This document shows, in pieces, positions 35,375-46,697 of a stretch of DNA of 64,000 nucleotides. Both the position numbers and the translations under genes were made by a program. This DNA comes from Cryptomeria japonica (taxonomy: Eukaryota > Streptophyta > Pinopsida > Cupressales > Cupressaceae): NCBI RefSeq assembly GCF_030272615.1, contig NC_081407.1:438491230-438555229 (forward strand). The letters run 5' to 3'. Position 1 is the stretch's first letter; each line of letters starts with the position of its first letter. Under the pieces are notes generated by a model, which searched no databases, was not told where the DNA came from, and was given only the letters and a program-made list of their open reading frames with translations.

Positions 35375-36742
35375 AAACTCAGAAAACAGAAGTTTGTCTC
35401 GAATATCTTTTTGTAAATTAGAAATAAAGATTCTTTGAATATCATTGTCAGGCACTGGAAAGGAAATTTGAGCATACAAATGCTTATATCTACCAATGAA
35501 ATCAGTCACTTTTTCTTTAACACCTTGTTTACAATGCATTAAATCAATCAAAGTAACTTTAGGACTTATATTGTTTTGAAATTATTGAATGAAAGCATTT
35601 GCAAGTTGTTTGAAAGAAGTAATAGAATAAGAAGGCAACGAGCAATACTATTGTAGGGCTTTGTCTCTTAATGTTCTAGTGAACAGTTTTGCAAGCAACC
35701 TTTGGTCATAAGCAAAATCAGTACATATTGTTTGAAAAGTCTTAACATGTGTTAGAGGATCACCTTTACCATTATAAAGCTCCAAATGCGGGATTTCAAC
35801 ATGTTTAGGAGGGATAGCTCGAACAATGTCAAGAGAAAGTGGGCTCGCAACATCAAATGTGGGCACACTAAACTTAGATTGATTCATAGAGGCAATTTGT
35901 TGCTATAAAGAAGAGACAGTTTGTGCAAGATTGTTAATGGTTGCTTCAGTCAAAGAATTCATATTAGATGTGTTAGATTGAGATGGAGGTGTTATGTTAT
36001 TGAAAGAAAGTAAAGAGTAAGGTGGTGGGACTCTATGATAATTAGTCATAGGAGATGATTGGATAGGAGGAACACTACAAGGAGGAATGGAATGGTTAAA
36101 CGAATTGCCCCCTTCCGTCATGTTCATTTGTGGAGATATAATAGGGACACTCATTGAAGGAATGAATGAAGAAGTCGGATTAAATGAAGGAAGAGGGTTA
36201 ATTGAAGAAGAAGGGTTGCCCCCATTACTGGTGATCACAGGAGGAATGTCTTGTGTAGAAGTAGCCATTATGTTTGATGTAAAGGTAGGTACGCTAGCAA
36301 TAGAAGTCATCAAAGGAATAGAATGATTGACTTGAGTAGGAGGTTGTGTATAACCCAAATTTTCAGCACAACTCTTCATAGGCATCACATTTGAATCCAC
36401 AATGTGTGCAATACCACGCAAAATATCAATTCCATTCTTATCACTTTGAAGCATACGTTTTAGACCCTCAATTAAAGGAAGAGCTTGACTATCAGGGTAT
36501 TCTTGAGATATCCATTGTCGAAAATCGTCAAATTGGTTATCCAATTTCGAAAGTTGTTCTTCAGAAACCTCAAGGAGAGCTTCTTCATCATTAGGAGGAT
36601 TAGAGGAATTACCCATGTCCTCGTTAAAAAGGCTATTCAAATTAGGTTCCATCTCCTCAGTAGTTAAACCTCGGAAAGACTTAATTCTACGGCTTCGTCT
36701 AACGGGAATAGTGTAAGTAGGGCTTATTGTTGTAAAACTCAT
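35375..36742 (-). pseudogene. Element C gag
   Basis: The N-terminal part (35903-36742, 279 aa) starts MSFTTISPTYTIPVRRSRRI and is Ser/Pro/Asn-rich. The conserved gag core is at 35648-35887 (LELYNGKGDPLTHVKTFQTI, then LFTRTLRDKALQ-stop), followed by the degraded continuation to about 35375 (GRYKHLYAQI). In-frame stops at about 35888 and 35645 and frame changes near 35560 and 35370 break it. The KGDPLTHVKTF core is that of Ty3/gypsy gag proteins in the Tat/Athila branch. Confidence 0.75.
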
Positions 36743-37925
36743 GCACTAGAGAGAGAGAGAAAGTTTTGAATTTAGAGGTAGCAATTTTCAGTAAAATCAG
36801 CCAATCTTCTGGATTTAAGCTGTTAAATACAATCAGGACAATCTCCCAAAATTTTAGAAAAAATGTCAGGGACCGTGGCGCTTCGGAGTGCACACGGTCC
36901 CAGCAACTTTTTTCGAAATTCGTAGGGATGAAAGTTATGATGATTTTAGAGCTAATCTGAAAAAATTGAGTGATTTTACAATCTGTAGATAGGCCAAATT
37001 AAAGTTGCAATCTCGAAATTGAACCCTACCAAGATTGTCGAAAAATGCAAAAATTTGAATTTTGAAAAAGAGAGGGACACTGAAATTTTGAATGTTATGA
37101 TTTTAGAGGGAATGTCAAGAGCAATGCAAATTTTGAAATTTAAAAATTGACTCAATTTCACGCAAAATTCAATTTTGAAAGCGGAAATTAAAGTTGTTGT
37201 AATTAAGCACTTAATTTCAAAAGTCACAAATTGTAAGAATTTGAATAAAGCACTGAAATTTCGAATGAATGCAAACACACTTTTCAGATTTAGGACAGTA
37301 AGAACACAATTTTGACACAAAATTTCAATTTCGATGATTTTTGAATGTTTAGAAGCTTTAATCCAAGCAATCACAAGACCAACTTTGACTGTAATTTTGA
37401 AAGTGTTGTAATTGATAAAATCAGCCAAAATTCTGGATTTTAGTAGGAAAATACAGTAAGATCTAGCTCCCGAAATTTCAGAAAAAATGTTGGGGACGAT
37501 GGCGCTCGGAGTGCACACGGTCCTCACAACTTTTTTCCAAATTTTCAGGGATGAAAGATATTGTGATTTTATTGCGGAATCCAAAGTTACAGCTGATTTG
37601 GAGATGTTTTGATCAGTGAAATTGTCGGACAAAGGTTGAATCAAGAGGGTTTTAAAAATTAGGGTTTTAACACATAACCACTTAATTTTCAAAATTAAAG
37701 CACAAATATGAATTGATAATTTGTAATAGAAGGGCAGATCTGAAACAAGCATTAATAATTAAACATTTCACAAGTTTAATTACTTAAAAAGAAAATTTAG
37801 GGTTTTTATGCAATTAACCTCTAAAATTTTGCAAAAGATCAAACATGGAAATGTAATCAAGGAATCCAATTTTCAGATCTAACTATGAATAATCAGAAAG
37901 GATGTTCACGTCGGGTTCACCAAAA
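36743..37925 (-). other. Long leader of element C with duplicated GC-rich hairpin
   Basis: Almost 1.2 kb between the 5' LTR and gag. Two related segments (about 36783-36955 and 37420-37590) share AAATCAGCCAA...CTGGATTT, then a GGACCGTGGCGC/GGACGATGGCGC core with CGGAGTGCACACGGTCC. In the first copy GGGACCGTG (36869-36877) and CACGGTCCC (36893-36901) form a perfect 9-base inverted repeat. The leader is otherwise AT-rich and non-coding; a minus-strand frame at 36976-37752 has biased Ile/Phe/Lys composition only. Confidence 0.65.
37907..37922 (-). other. Primer binding site of element C
   Basis: Minus strand TGGTGAACCCGACGTG, three bases inside the 5' LTR. It starts TGG, as the CCA end of any tRNA requires, but is unlike the Met-type site of the other elements. 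I have not assigned the tRNA. Confidence 0.75.
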
Positions 37926-39029
37926 TGTAAAGTGGAAAATCGTGATCGAACCCTAGTTGCTCTCCCCTCTTCCAACTCCAAGGAGAGAGAAGGGAGATTC
38001 ACTAGGGTTGATGGTTTTCACTTAGGGGAGAGACTTTACATTCAAAAGAGGGGTTGAAACCCACAAGATCCAATCCCACACAATGCAAGATTGGATGCTA
38101 AATGTGTTTCAAGGGTTAAGAAAGCAAGGCTACCCTCTTTTGTAAAGAATGTTGATAGAAGAATTAAGCTAGGAATGCATAGAAAGTGACAAAGATTCGC
38201 CTATAAACTGAGATAGGGATATAGGATGAAGCTGCGGACCTAGAATTAGCAGTAAAATGTCGATACGGCGCTGTCCTGCAAATTTGAGAAAAAGTTGTCA
38301 GGACGATGGTGCCCGAGCGCCACGGTCCTCCGAAAAATCCGCGAAACGAAGGGGGATCTGTTCGCTTCTGCACAAGGATTCCAGATCTTCAATTTCAGCC
38401 ACGTACCTACAACCTTGTTGTAAGGATGTTTGTATCCTTATGTGCGAAGGTATAGATGTTGTATGTTGTATGTTGTAGTAGTATGTAGTAAGTGATCTCC
38501 TCTTCAATGGTTGAATCCTTGTCTTGAATGCAACACTTAGCCTTGAATGGAGACTTGAAATGATCAATTGCTTGAAAGAATGCTTGAATGCTTGAGTATA
38601 GTTTCCACGCTTTTTCCCTCATGTGTCTATCTCTATCCAAATGAGAGAGGAAAATGTAGTTTATATACTTGTCATTTAGGGCTGATAGACTGATTTTCTC
38701 GACCTTAGGCCGACCAGGAAAGATAATTTTCCAATTTGCAAACATAAAGACCCGAAGTCCAAAAGAGACCGGGCCCAAAAGAGGACCTAGGGACCAGGGC
38801 GCTGGGCGCCATGGTCCTGGGGGACCAGGGCACCCAGGGCACTGGGCGCTCTGGTCCCACCTCCCGGGACAGCAGGGTGCAAAGGAGGTTCAGGCCAGGG
38901 TGCAAGAAAATGCAGTTTTCAGTGTCATAATCAGGTTTCGGGGTCTCCATTCAGGTTGCATGTTGCATCACCATCGTGAAGACCGAAATGCAGTCAAAAT
39001 TGCAAGTGTCACAATTTTAGGATGCTACA
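37926..39029 (-). repeat. 5' LTR of element C (1104 bp)
   Basis: Full-length copy, including a GC-rich stretch at 38770-38870 with repeated GGACCAGGGC / GGGCGCCATGGTCC blocks that the other LTR partly lacks. Frames across this stretch (38669-39046) are compositional. Confidence 0.93.
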
Positions 39030-39434
39030 ATTCTTATTGGATTTAACCATCCAACTGTAGTCAGTGTGACTCCCATTTTGTGATTGAGCAGTGAGATCTA
39101 GGTTATTGGCCTTTCTGCATGTGCAGACCCCATTTATGTACACTTACTATCTACAGTAGTATCATTTGATTGTGGGTAAGGTTTCCCACCATGGTTTTTC
39201 CCCTTACAGGGTTTCCACATACAAATATTGGTGTTATGTGTTGTGGATGACTTTGTGTTTATGTTTCATACACTAATACTTACCAATATAGCAATTAACT
39301 ATTAAAACTGTCTACCGGCATACTTAACTAGTTTACCGGTATTAAGCATTAAGTTGGTTAAGTTGTTTTTGGTTTGAATTTATTTGACAAATGATTCACC
39401 CCCCCCCCCTCTCAATTATCTCCGGGACCTAACA
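39030..39434 (+). repeat. 5' LTR of copia B, part 2
   Basis: Resumes after the right ATTCT duplication (39030-39034) and ends CGGGACCTAACA. Contains GTGGGTAAGGTTTCCCAC at about 39172 and a C-run near 39398. Confidence 0.93.
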
Positions 39435-39436
39435 AT

Positions 39437-39448
39437 TGGTATCAGAGC
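39437..39448 (+). other. Primer binding site of copia B
   Basis: TGGTATCAGAGC, initiator-Met type, two bases after the LTR. Confidence 0.95.
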
Positions 39449-39491
39449 ATTAGTCCTCTTTTGCAGAAGTTTAATAGCTTGAGGAGATCCA

Positions 39492-42400
39492 ATGTCTACT
39501 AATTATTTCAAAAAGGACAGTCCTAAACTTCATGGAACCAACTATGGCATATGGAAGATCAGAATGGAGACACATCTAAATTGCATTGGAAAAGACAGCT
39601 GGGAAGTTACAAAGAATGGTTATACTGTTGTTGTACCAGGTCAGCCCAGTCCAGCTAACTTGACAAAAGATGAGGAAAATGATTGCAAAGCAAGAGAAGC
39701 ACTTTTGAGCGCATTATCAGATCAACAAATCATGGGACTATCAGATAGGTCTATTGCTAAAGCTATTTGGGATCATTTGGAAACACTGAATGAAGGAGAT
39801 TCCATAGTCAAAATTGCAAAACTTGAAAGCTTCCAAGTCAGGTATGAACATCTGAAAATGGAAGAAGATGAAAGGATTTCTTCTTTAATGGAAAGAGTAA
39901 ATGAGATTGTTTTGGGTATTAAATGTTGTGGAGGAACCTTAAGTGAGGATGAAATTGTTTCAAAAGTTTTAAGAGGATTGCCACCGGCATATAAAATGAA
40001 AGTCACTGCTATAAATGAGTTAAGAACAATGCCTAATACATCAGTTACTAGGGATACATTGATTGGGAAACTTTTAGCTTTTGAAATTGAAGAATTTGGT
40101 CCTGTTGCTACTATAAAGACAGATTTGGCCTTTAAAGTATCAACATCATCTGCTCCATCATTTGACAAATCTGATTGGAAAGCCTTTTATGCAAGAGAAC
40201 TTGAAGAAAGTAGGAAAGAAAATGAAGAACTTGAAGCACTATTTGCAAGGAAAATGCCTAAAGGTCCAGTTGGAAGTAAGTATGAAGGTAAAGCACCCTT
40301 TAAATGTTTTAACTACAATAAGATTGGTCATATGGCTTCAAGATGCCCTAATAGACATGCTAGACTAAGAGAAGAAGCTAGAAGAACATACAAACCTAAC
40401 CCTGAATATCAGAGATATAGATTTAAGAAGAATAAAGACAAATCTTGTTACATTGTTGATGAAGGTGGGACTGATGATTCTAATGAGGATCCGGTAGACA
40501 ATGGATGGGTTTTTGTTGCTATAACAAAAGATCAACCGACACCTACTGCTCAACCGGTAGTACAGGCTCTGGTAGCTAAAGTTGAAGTAAAGGATGAATG
40601 GATCATTGATTCAGGATGCTCACATCATATGATAGGAGACAAAGGTAAATTGTTGAACTTTCAAGAATACAATGGAGGCTTAGTGAGATTTGGAGATGAT
40701 AAAGCTTGTTCAATCAAAGGTAAGGGCTCAATATCTCTTGATGGTAAGCATAACATTGACAATGTCTACTATGTTGAAGGATTAAAGCATAATCTTTTGA
40801 GTGTTGGTCAACTAGTTGAGAAAGGATTTCAGTTACAATTTAAAAATGGAAAATGCAAAATCATGAACAGAAATGGTTTGGAAATTGCAACCGGTAATCA
40901 GACTAGAGGTAATATCTTTCATTTGAATAACAATGAAAAGACATGCTTAATTGCACATATAGATGAAAGTTGGTTATGGCATAAGAGACTCTGTCATGTA
41001 AACTTTGATTGCATGGTAAAGATCAGTACTACTAAGGCAGTTAGAGATTTACCTAATATTGTCAAACCTCAGAATACAATATGCAAAGAATGTCAATTTG
41101 GAAAACAAGTTAGAGCTAGTTTCAAAAGTATTCTAGAAAAATCAAATAATGCTCTTGATTTGATTCACACTGATTCATGTGGTCTAGCTAGAACTAAAAG
41201 CTTACAAGGTGATAGATATTTCATGCTAATCATTGATGACTATTCTAGAATGTGTTGGGTTACTTTTCTCAGAGAAAAATCAGAAGCACTTGGAAAGTTC
41301 AAATTGTTCAAAGCAATGGTTGAAAATGAAACCAGTAAGAAAATCAAATGTTTAATATCAGATCAAGGAGGTGAATTTACATCTAAGGAATTTAATACAT
41401 TCTATGAAGTGAATGGAATCAGAAGACAGCTATCAGCACCTCGGACACCACAACAGAATGGAGTTGTTGAAAGGAAAAACAAAACTATCTTGGATGCAGC
41501 AAGAAGTATGTTATCAGAAGCAAATTTACCACATGTGTATTGGATAGAAGCAATCAGCATAGCGGTCTATACATTTAACAAAGTTCACATCAAAGGTGAA
41601 ACCGATAAGACCTCTCATGAACTATGGCTTGGTAATACTCCTACTCTTAAGTATTTCAGAATTTTTGGAAGTAAATGTTATATTAGAAGAGATGAGTATA
41701 TTGGCAAATTTGATCCTAGAAGTGATGAAGGAATATTTCTTTGTTATTCATCTAAGAGAAAAGCATATAGATGTTTTAACAAGAGATTGCTAGAAAATTG
41801 TTGAGAGTATAAATGTAAAGATTGATGAACAATTCAGAGGAACTTCAAGGTATATAGACTCTGAACCGGCAACAGAAATTTTGACGAATAAACCTACTCT
41901 AAATCCACCAGTACAGAATGAAGATCTAGTTACCCCAGTACCATCTGAAGATTCCACAGTAATTGAGGAACAACATCAAACTAAGACACCCCTGTATGTA
42001 AGACTTAATCATTTTGAAGATCAGATAATTGGAAACAAGTTTAAAGGAGTTATAAAAAGAGGAAGATTGGCAAATGAAGAGGTATATCTTATTTCTCAAA
42101 TTGAACCATCATCTGTTAATGAGGCATGTGAAGATAAATTTTGGATTAAAGCTATGGAAGAAGAATTAGAACAAATTGAGAAAAACAACACTTGGACATT
42201 AGTTTTCCGTCCTAAAGATAAAAATGTAATTGGAACCAAATGGGTATTTAGAAACAAACTTAATGAAGATGGTAAGGTTGTCAGAAATAAAGCAAGACTA
42301 GTGTGTAAGGGATATTCTCAAAAAGGAGTTGATTACAATGAAAACTTTGCACCGGTAGCTAGAATTGAGGCAATCAGATTATTCTTGGCTTTTGCAGCAC

Positions 42401-43635
42401 ACAAGAACTACAAAGTTTATCAAATGGATATTAAATGTGCATTTTTTAATGGAGATCTTGAAGAGGAAGTATACATTGAACAACCTGATGGATTTTCTTT
42501 GACAGATGACAATGATATGGTATGCAGGTTAAGAAAAGCTTTGTATGGACTAAAACAAGCCCCAAGAGCTTGGTATGCAAGATTGGATAAGTATCTTTTA
42601 AAGATTGGTTTTACTAAAGGAAATGCAGACAACAATTTATATTATAAAGTAACTAATGATGACATCTTGATTATAGAAGTATTTGTTGATGATATAATCT
42701 TTGGAGGTGAAGATGGATTATGTAAGGAATTTTCTATTAAAATGCAGCAAGAATTTGAAATGTCTATGATAGGAGAAATAAAATTCTTTTTAGGATTGCA
42801 GATTTCACAGACTGATAAAGGTATATTCTTGAGTCAATCCAAATACTTAAAAAAGTTACTAAAGAAATTTAGGATGGAGAACTCTAAACCGGTAAGCACA
42901 CCTATGACAACAATTGACAGATTATCACATAGGGATGAATCTACACCTGTTAATCCAACTAGATACAAATCTATGATAGGAGGTTTATTGTATTTGACAT
43001 AAACCAGACCTGATATTATGAATGGAGTATTTATTGTTTCAATATTTCAAAGTAATCCTAGAGAAAATCATGAATCAGCAGTAAAAAGCATTTTCCGGTA
43101 CTTACAAGGCACTATAAATCTTGGATTATGGTATCCTAGAGATGAAAACTTTGAATTATGTGCATACACAGATGCAAATTGGGCAGGAGATGTGGATGAT
43201 AGAAAAAGAACCACCGGCGGAGCATTCTTTCTTGGAAAAATATTAGTCTCTTGGTTGAGTAAGAAACAAAGTTGTACATCTTTATCAACAACAGAATCAG
43301 AATATGTTGTAGCAGCAACTAACTGTACACAGGTACTATGGCTTAAGAAAATGTTAAAAGATATAAAGGTAAAATGCAAGGAACCTATTACTATCTATTG
43401 TGATAACACTGCAGCAATTGATATATCTAAGAATCCAGTATTACATTCTAAAACCAAACATGTTTCTATCAAACTAAATTTTCTAAGGGAGAAAGTTGAA
43501 GCTAAGGAGATAAAACTGGTTTATGTGAATACTAAAGAGCAGATTGTAGATATTTTCACTAAACCTTTGCCTAAAGAGACTTTTGAATATCTCAGAGATC
43601 AGCTTGGAGTCATACCACCATCGGTAGAGACTTAG
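39492..43635 (+). pseudogene. Copia B gag-pol polyprotein, two disabling changes
   Basis: Start ATG at 39492 (MSTNYFKKDSPKLHGTNYG). First frame to 41804 (770 aa): gag about aa 1-260; knuckle CFNYNKIGHMASRC at about aa 271 (Tyr for the second Cys); protease DSGCSHHM at about aa 373; zinc region WLWHKRLCHVNF...CKECQFGK from about aa 494; integrase core with HTDSCG, ISDQGGEF and ERKNK. A one-base insertion near 41790 shifts the frame; it resumes through 43002 with [24 protein letters not shown] and FVDDIIFGG of reverse transcriptase. A CAA-to-TAA change at about 43000 stops it just before RNase H (YTDANWAGD, SKTKHVSIKLNFLRE), ending VET-stop at 43635. Otherwise full length. Confidence 0.95.
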
Positions 43636-44022
43636 ATAGTTGATGTTTGTCATCAACCGAAAGAATTAATAGAGAAATCTTTTATTCTGATCTTTAATGA
43701 GGAAGCTACTTCTCAGGGGGAGTAGTTGGTATATTAAATTGGTTGGTATTTTGTATATGAACTTGGTTTTAATATAACTTTGGCATTTGATGTCAAAGGG
43801 GGAGAGATATATGTGGAAAAACACATGTTCTTTTGGAGAGATTGGTATGGAAAACACATGTTGCTCCCAAGGGGAGAGATTGTTGTTTAGGAGAGATTAT
43901 TACTCTCTGATTTCTGGTTATGATCTTTTTCGAGATTGTTGGTTTTTGATACTTGGCATTTTTGTTTTGGCACTTTGATGGTTTTTCCATCTTGTGTTGC
44001 CATCAATGCCAAAGGGGGAGAT
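43636..44022 (+). other. 3' untranslated spacer and polypurine tract of copia B
   Basis: Repeats of GGGGGAGAGAT-like blocks (near 43717, 43799, 43872), then AAAGGGGGAGAT at 44011-44022 next to the 3' LTR. Confidence 0.8.
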
Positions 44023-45070
44023 TGTTGGTATTTTGGTATGGTTTTGTCATTGATGTCAACACCTACTAAAACACTAGCACTTTGGAGATCCATCAACATT
44101 CACTGACAAGCAAGTAACTATTGCACAGTTACTAGTATATGGCACACCGACAAGATATAATGATCATCGGAACTTGGAATGGCATGGAAGACACATGGTT
44201 ATGTCAAAGACATCATTTGGACATCTTGTCCTAGAGTTTTGATCATTGGTATATTCATAGTTGCATATTTGTTGTTACCGGCAAATAGGTCTAGGGTTAC
44301 ACCGGCAGGTTTATCTTTTCCAGATCAACATGGCATGCTATGGAGATGATTAATTATTGTTGTAAATGCATTAAGTTGACATATTCAATCGGTTATTGCA
44401 TCAGATATTATATTGTTTGTAAAATGTTTTTATTGTAATATCTTGTAGAGCCGACCTACTAAAATTGGTCTTAGGTTATGGTATAAATGTAAGATCTTAT
44501 TTGTAAGATCAAATGTGGAATGCGAAAAAGGATTGTGTGAAGGTATATGCAAGTTTAAGCAGAGCTATACACGAAGACATCATTTGAAGGTAAAGCTAGG
44601 TTTTTGAAAGCATATCAGCATTACACCGGTACTGAATCCAACATATGAAGATGCTATTTTGTGCAGTACATTCCTATTGGATTTAACCATCCAACTGTAG
44701 TCAGTGTGACTCCCATTTTGTGATTGAGCAGTGAGCTCTAGGCTGTTGGCCTTTCTGCATGTGCAGACCCCATTTATGTACACTTACTATCTACAGTAGT
44801 ATCATCTGATTGTGGGTAAGGTTTCCCAACGTGGTTTTTCCCCTTACAGGGTTTCCACATACAAATATTGGTGTTATGTGTTGTGGATGACTTTGTGTTT
44901 ATGTTTCATACACTAATACTTACCAGTATAGCAATTAACTGTTAAAACTGTCTACCGGCATACTTAACTGGTTTACCGATATTAAGCATTAAGTTGGTTA
45001 AGTTGTTTTTGGTTTGAATTTATTTGACAACTGATTCACCCCCCCTCTTAGTTGTCTCCGGGACCTAACA
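44023..45070 (+). repeat. 3' LTR of copia B (1048 bp)
   Basis: TGTTGGTATTTTGG to GGACCTAACA, followed by the GATCT duplication (45071-45075). Confidence 0.95.
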
Positions 45071-45259
45071 GATCTAGGCGTAATTGTTTGAGGTGTTGCG
45101 ATTTTGCAGTGTTGATATGGGTCCAGGATATGTTTTAATTGACATTGTTTTAGTCTGCATATGTTGTTGTAGAGTGTGAGGTTATTATTTTGTAATTTGT
45201 ATTGAGGGTTTAGTCGGCCTTGAAATATAGGTTGATGTCATGTATAAATAAATGTAATA
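45071..45259 (+). repeat. Solo LTR D, part 2
   Basis: The 189 bases of D between copia B and element E, with GATCT on the left and TAATA (45255-45259), the left duplication of E, on the right. Confidence 0.7.
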
Positions 45260-46371
45260 TGATGGACTTGAAAAGCACAGAGAGGGGGGGTGAATCAGTG
45301 ACACCAAAACAATCACTACTTCAAACACTAACCAGTAGATGAACTTAACCAAGCATTTAAACAAAATATATGCTATCCAAAATGAAATAATAACATCCAC
45401 CATAACACAAGTGTTTATACGTGGAAAACCCAAATAGGTAAAAACCGCAGCGAGATGGAACTCACAAGTTAACTATCTGTAGTAATAGATAACTGACCGG
45501 TTAAGGTCTTACAAAGTGCTCTGCTAGGAGCGAATCTTGTTAGAGATCCCAAGATTGATTAGAAGCTTATACCCTATTAAGAATACTACCCTGTTAGGAG
45601 TAACCTCGCTGGAGGATTTGAGAATCCAAACTAATGGATCACCTTGTTAGAGGATTTGTACAATGAAGCTTGTTAGAGCTTTCCCGATTAGGGGATTTGA
45701 TTCTATTGTAATGATTAGAAAACAACAAGAATGGTTTGATCTGTTCTGAGTAGCACAATGTTGCTTGATCAGATCATTCTAAGTACATTCAACACTGCTC
45801 TTCATCTTAACACTTATTTCTCTTCAACAAAAGATTTCACACTTTATGCATATCAGTATTCGCATAATCTCCTCTTCTATATTAGTTATCAGTTTCAAAT
45901 GATTCACTAAGATGTCTTTAAATAGACATACAAATCTTATGTTGGCCATAGGAAATCAAAACACAACTTCCTAGGTGCAGTGTATCTAGACAAGTAAACA
46001 TAACTCATCACAAAAATGACCGCCAAGAAAACGGTGTTGGTAACTCATCACAAAAATAGATATCCGTTAGGACAGTCAATACTGGTTGGAACAAAACATG
46101 TGAACCATTGTCCTGGAATCTTCCACTTGATCTCCATCTTCGTCTTCATCTTCATCTTCATTTTGATGTTGACTTAGTGTAGCCACAGGTTATCTCTTAT
46201 GCACATACCGATTGACACAGAGTACCAGTTAGAGATGAACCTTAAACATACCGGTTGTCAATGTAAACCAATGAAGTTACACCGGTAGTCAACGTAATCA
46301 TATGTGTGTGTGAGAGTGTTTCATCAATGACAATAAGTGATGAATACATTACAATCATCATCAAGACAACA
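45260..46371 (-). repeat. 3' LTR of element E (1112 bp)
   Basis: Plus strand TGATGGACTTGAAAAG to AAGACAACA; matches 51586-52711. Contains a G-run before TGAATCAGTG (about 45281) and a CATCTTCGTCTTCATCTTC short repeat near 46136. Confidence 0.95.
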
Positions 46372-46697
46372 ATCTCTCCCTTTGGCATTGATGGAAACAC
46401 TTAGAAAATTTTAGAATAATACAATACCGCTAAGTGTGCATACACAACATATTTACACATGTGCTCATACTCCCCTTTAATGCAATACTCCCCCTTAATG
46501 CATGCATAAATACAAAATTTTCAAAAACACACATACATATTATTACTCCCCCTTTGACAACAATGCCAAAATGATAAAGCAAAATATATACATATATATA
46601 AAAAAATCTATATCAAAGTGATCAGCATATATTACAACTTAAAAAAAGTTTGTGCACTAGCTAATCTCATAAAAATATCATTGAAGTTCTGCTTCAT
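46372..46697 (-). other. 3' spacer and polypurine tract of element E
   Basis: Minus strand CAAAGGGAGAGAT touches the LTR (46372-46384). Further purine tracts (plus-strand CTCCCCCTT near 46492 and 46546) and AT-rich DNA follow. No coding signal. Confidence 0.7.

Larger units (their letters stand above)
31519..39029 (-). mobile_element. Element C: gag-protease-only, Tat-like gypsy-type LTR element
   Basis: 7511 bp, flanked by perfect ATTCT at 31514-31518 and 39030-39034. LTRs 31519-32556 and 37926-39029 start TGTAAAG and end GCTACA. The primer site is not the Met type. The internal region encodes a gag with the HVKTFQ / CQFH...C pattern and a retropepsin-like stretch, but no RT, RNase H or integrase. 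It is the innermost layer of the nest, and its LTRs agree closely apart from one 66-bp indel, so it is one of the youngest insertions. Confidence 0.9.
30866..45070 (+). mobile_element. Copia B: best-preserved Ty1/copia element
   Basis: Flanked by GATCT at 30861-30865 and 45071-45075. The 5' LTR (30866-31518 plus 39035-39434) is split by element C; internal region 39435-44022; 3' LTR 44023-45070. The LTRs are 1053 and 1048 bp without the insertion. Coding potential is nearly complete, with one frameshift and one nonsense codon seen. Same family as copia A. Confidence 0.95.

Noticed and set aside
38669-39046. 125-aa GC-rich ORF (RGPRDQGAGRHGPGGPGHPG)
   Set aside because: Lies wholly in the LTR of element C; composition effect of GGACCAGGGC repeats and shortened in the partner LTR.
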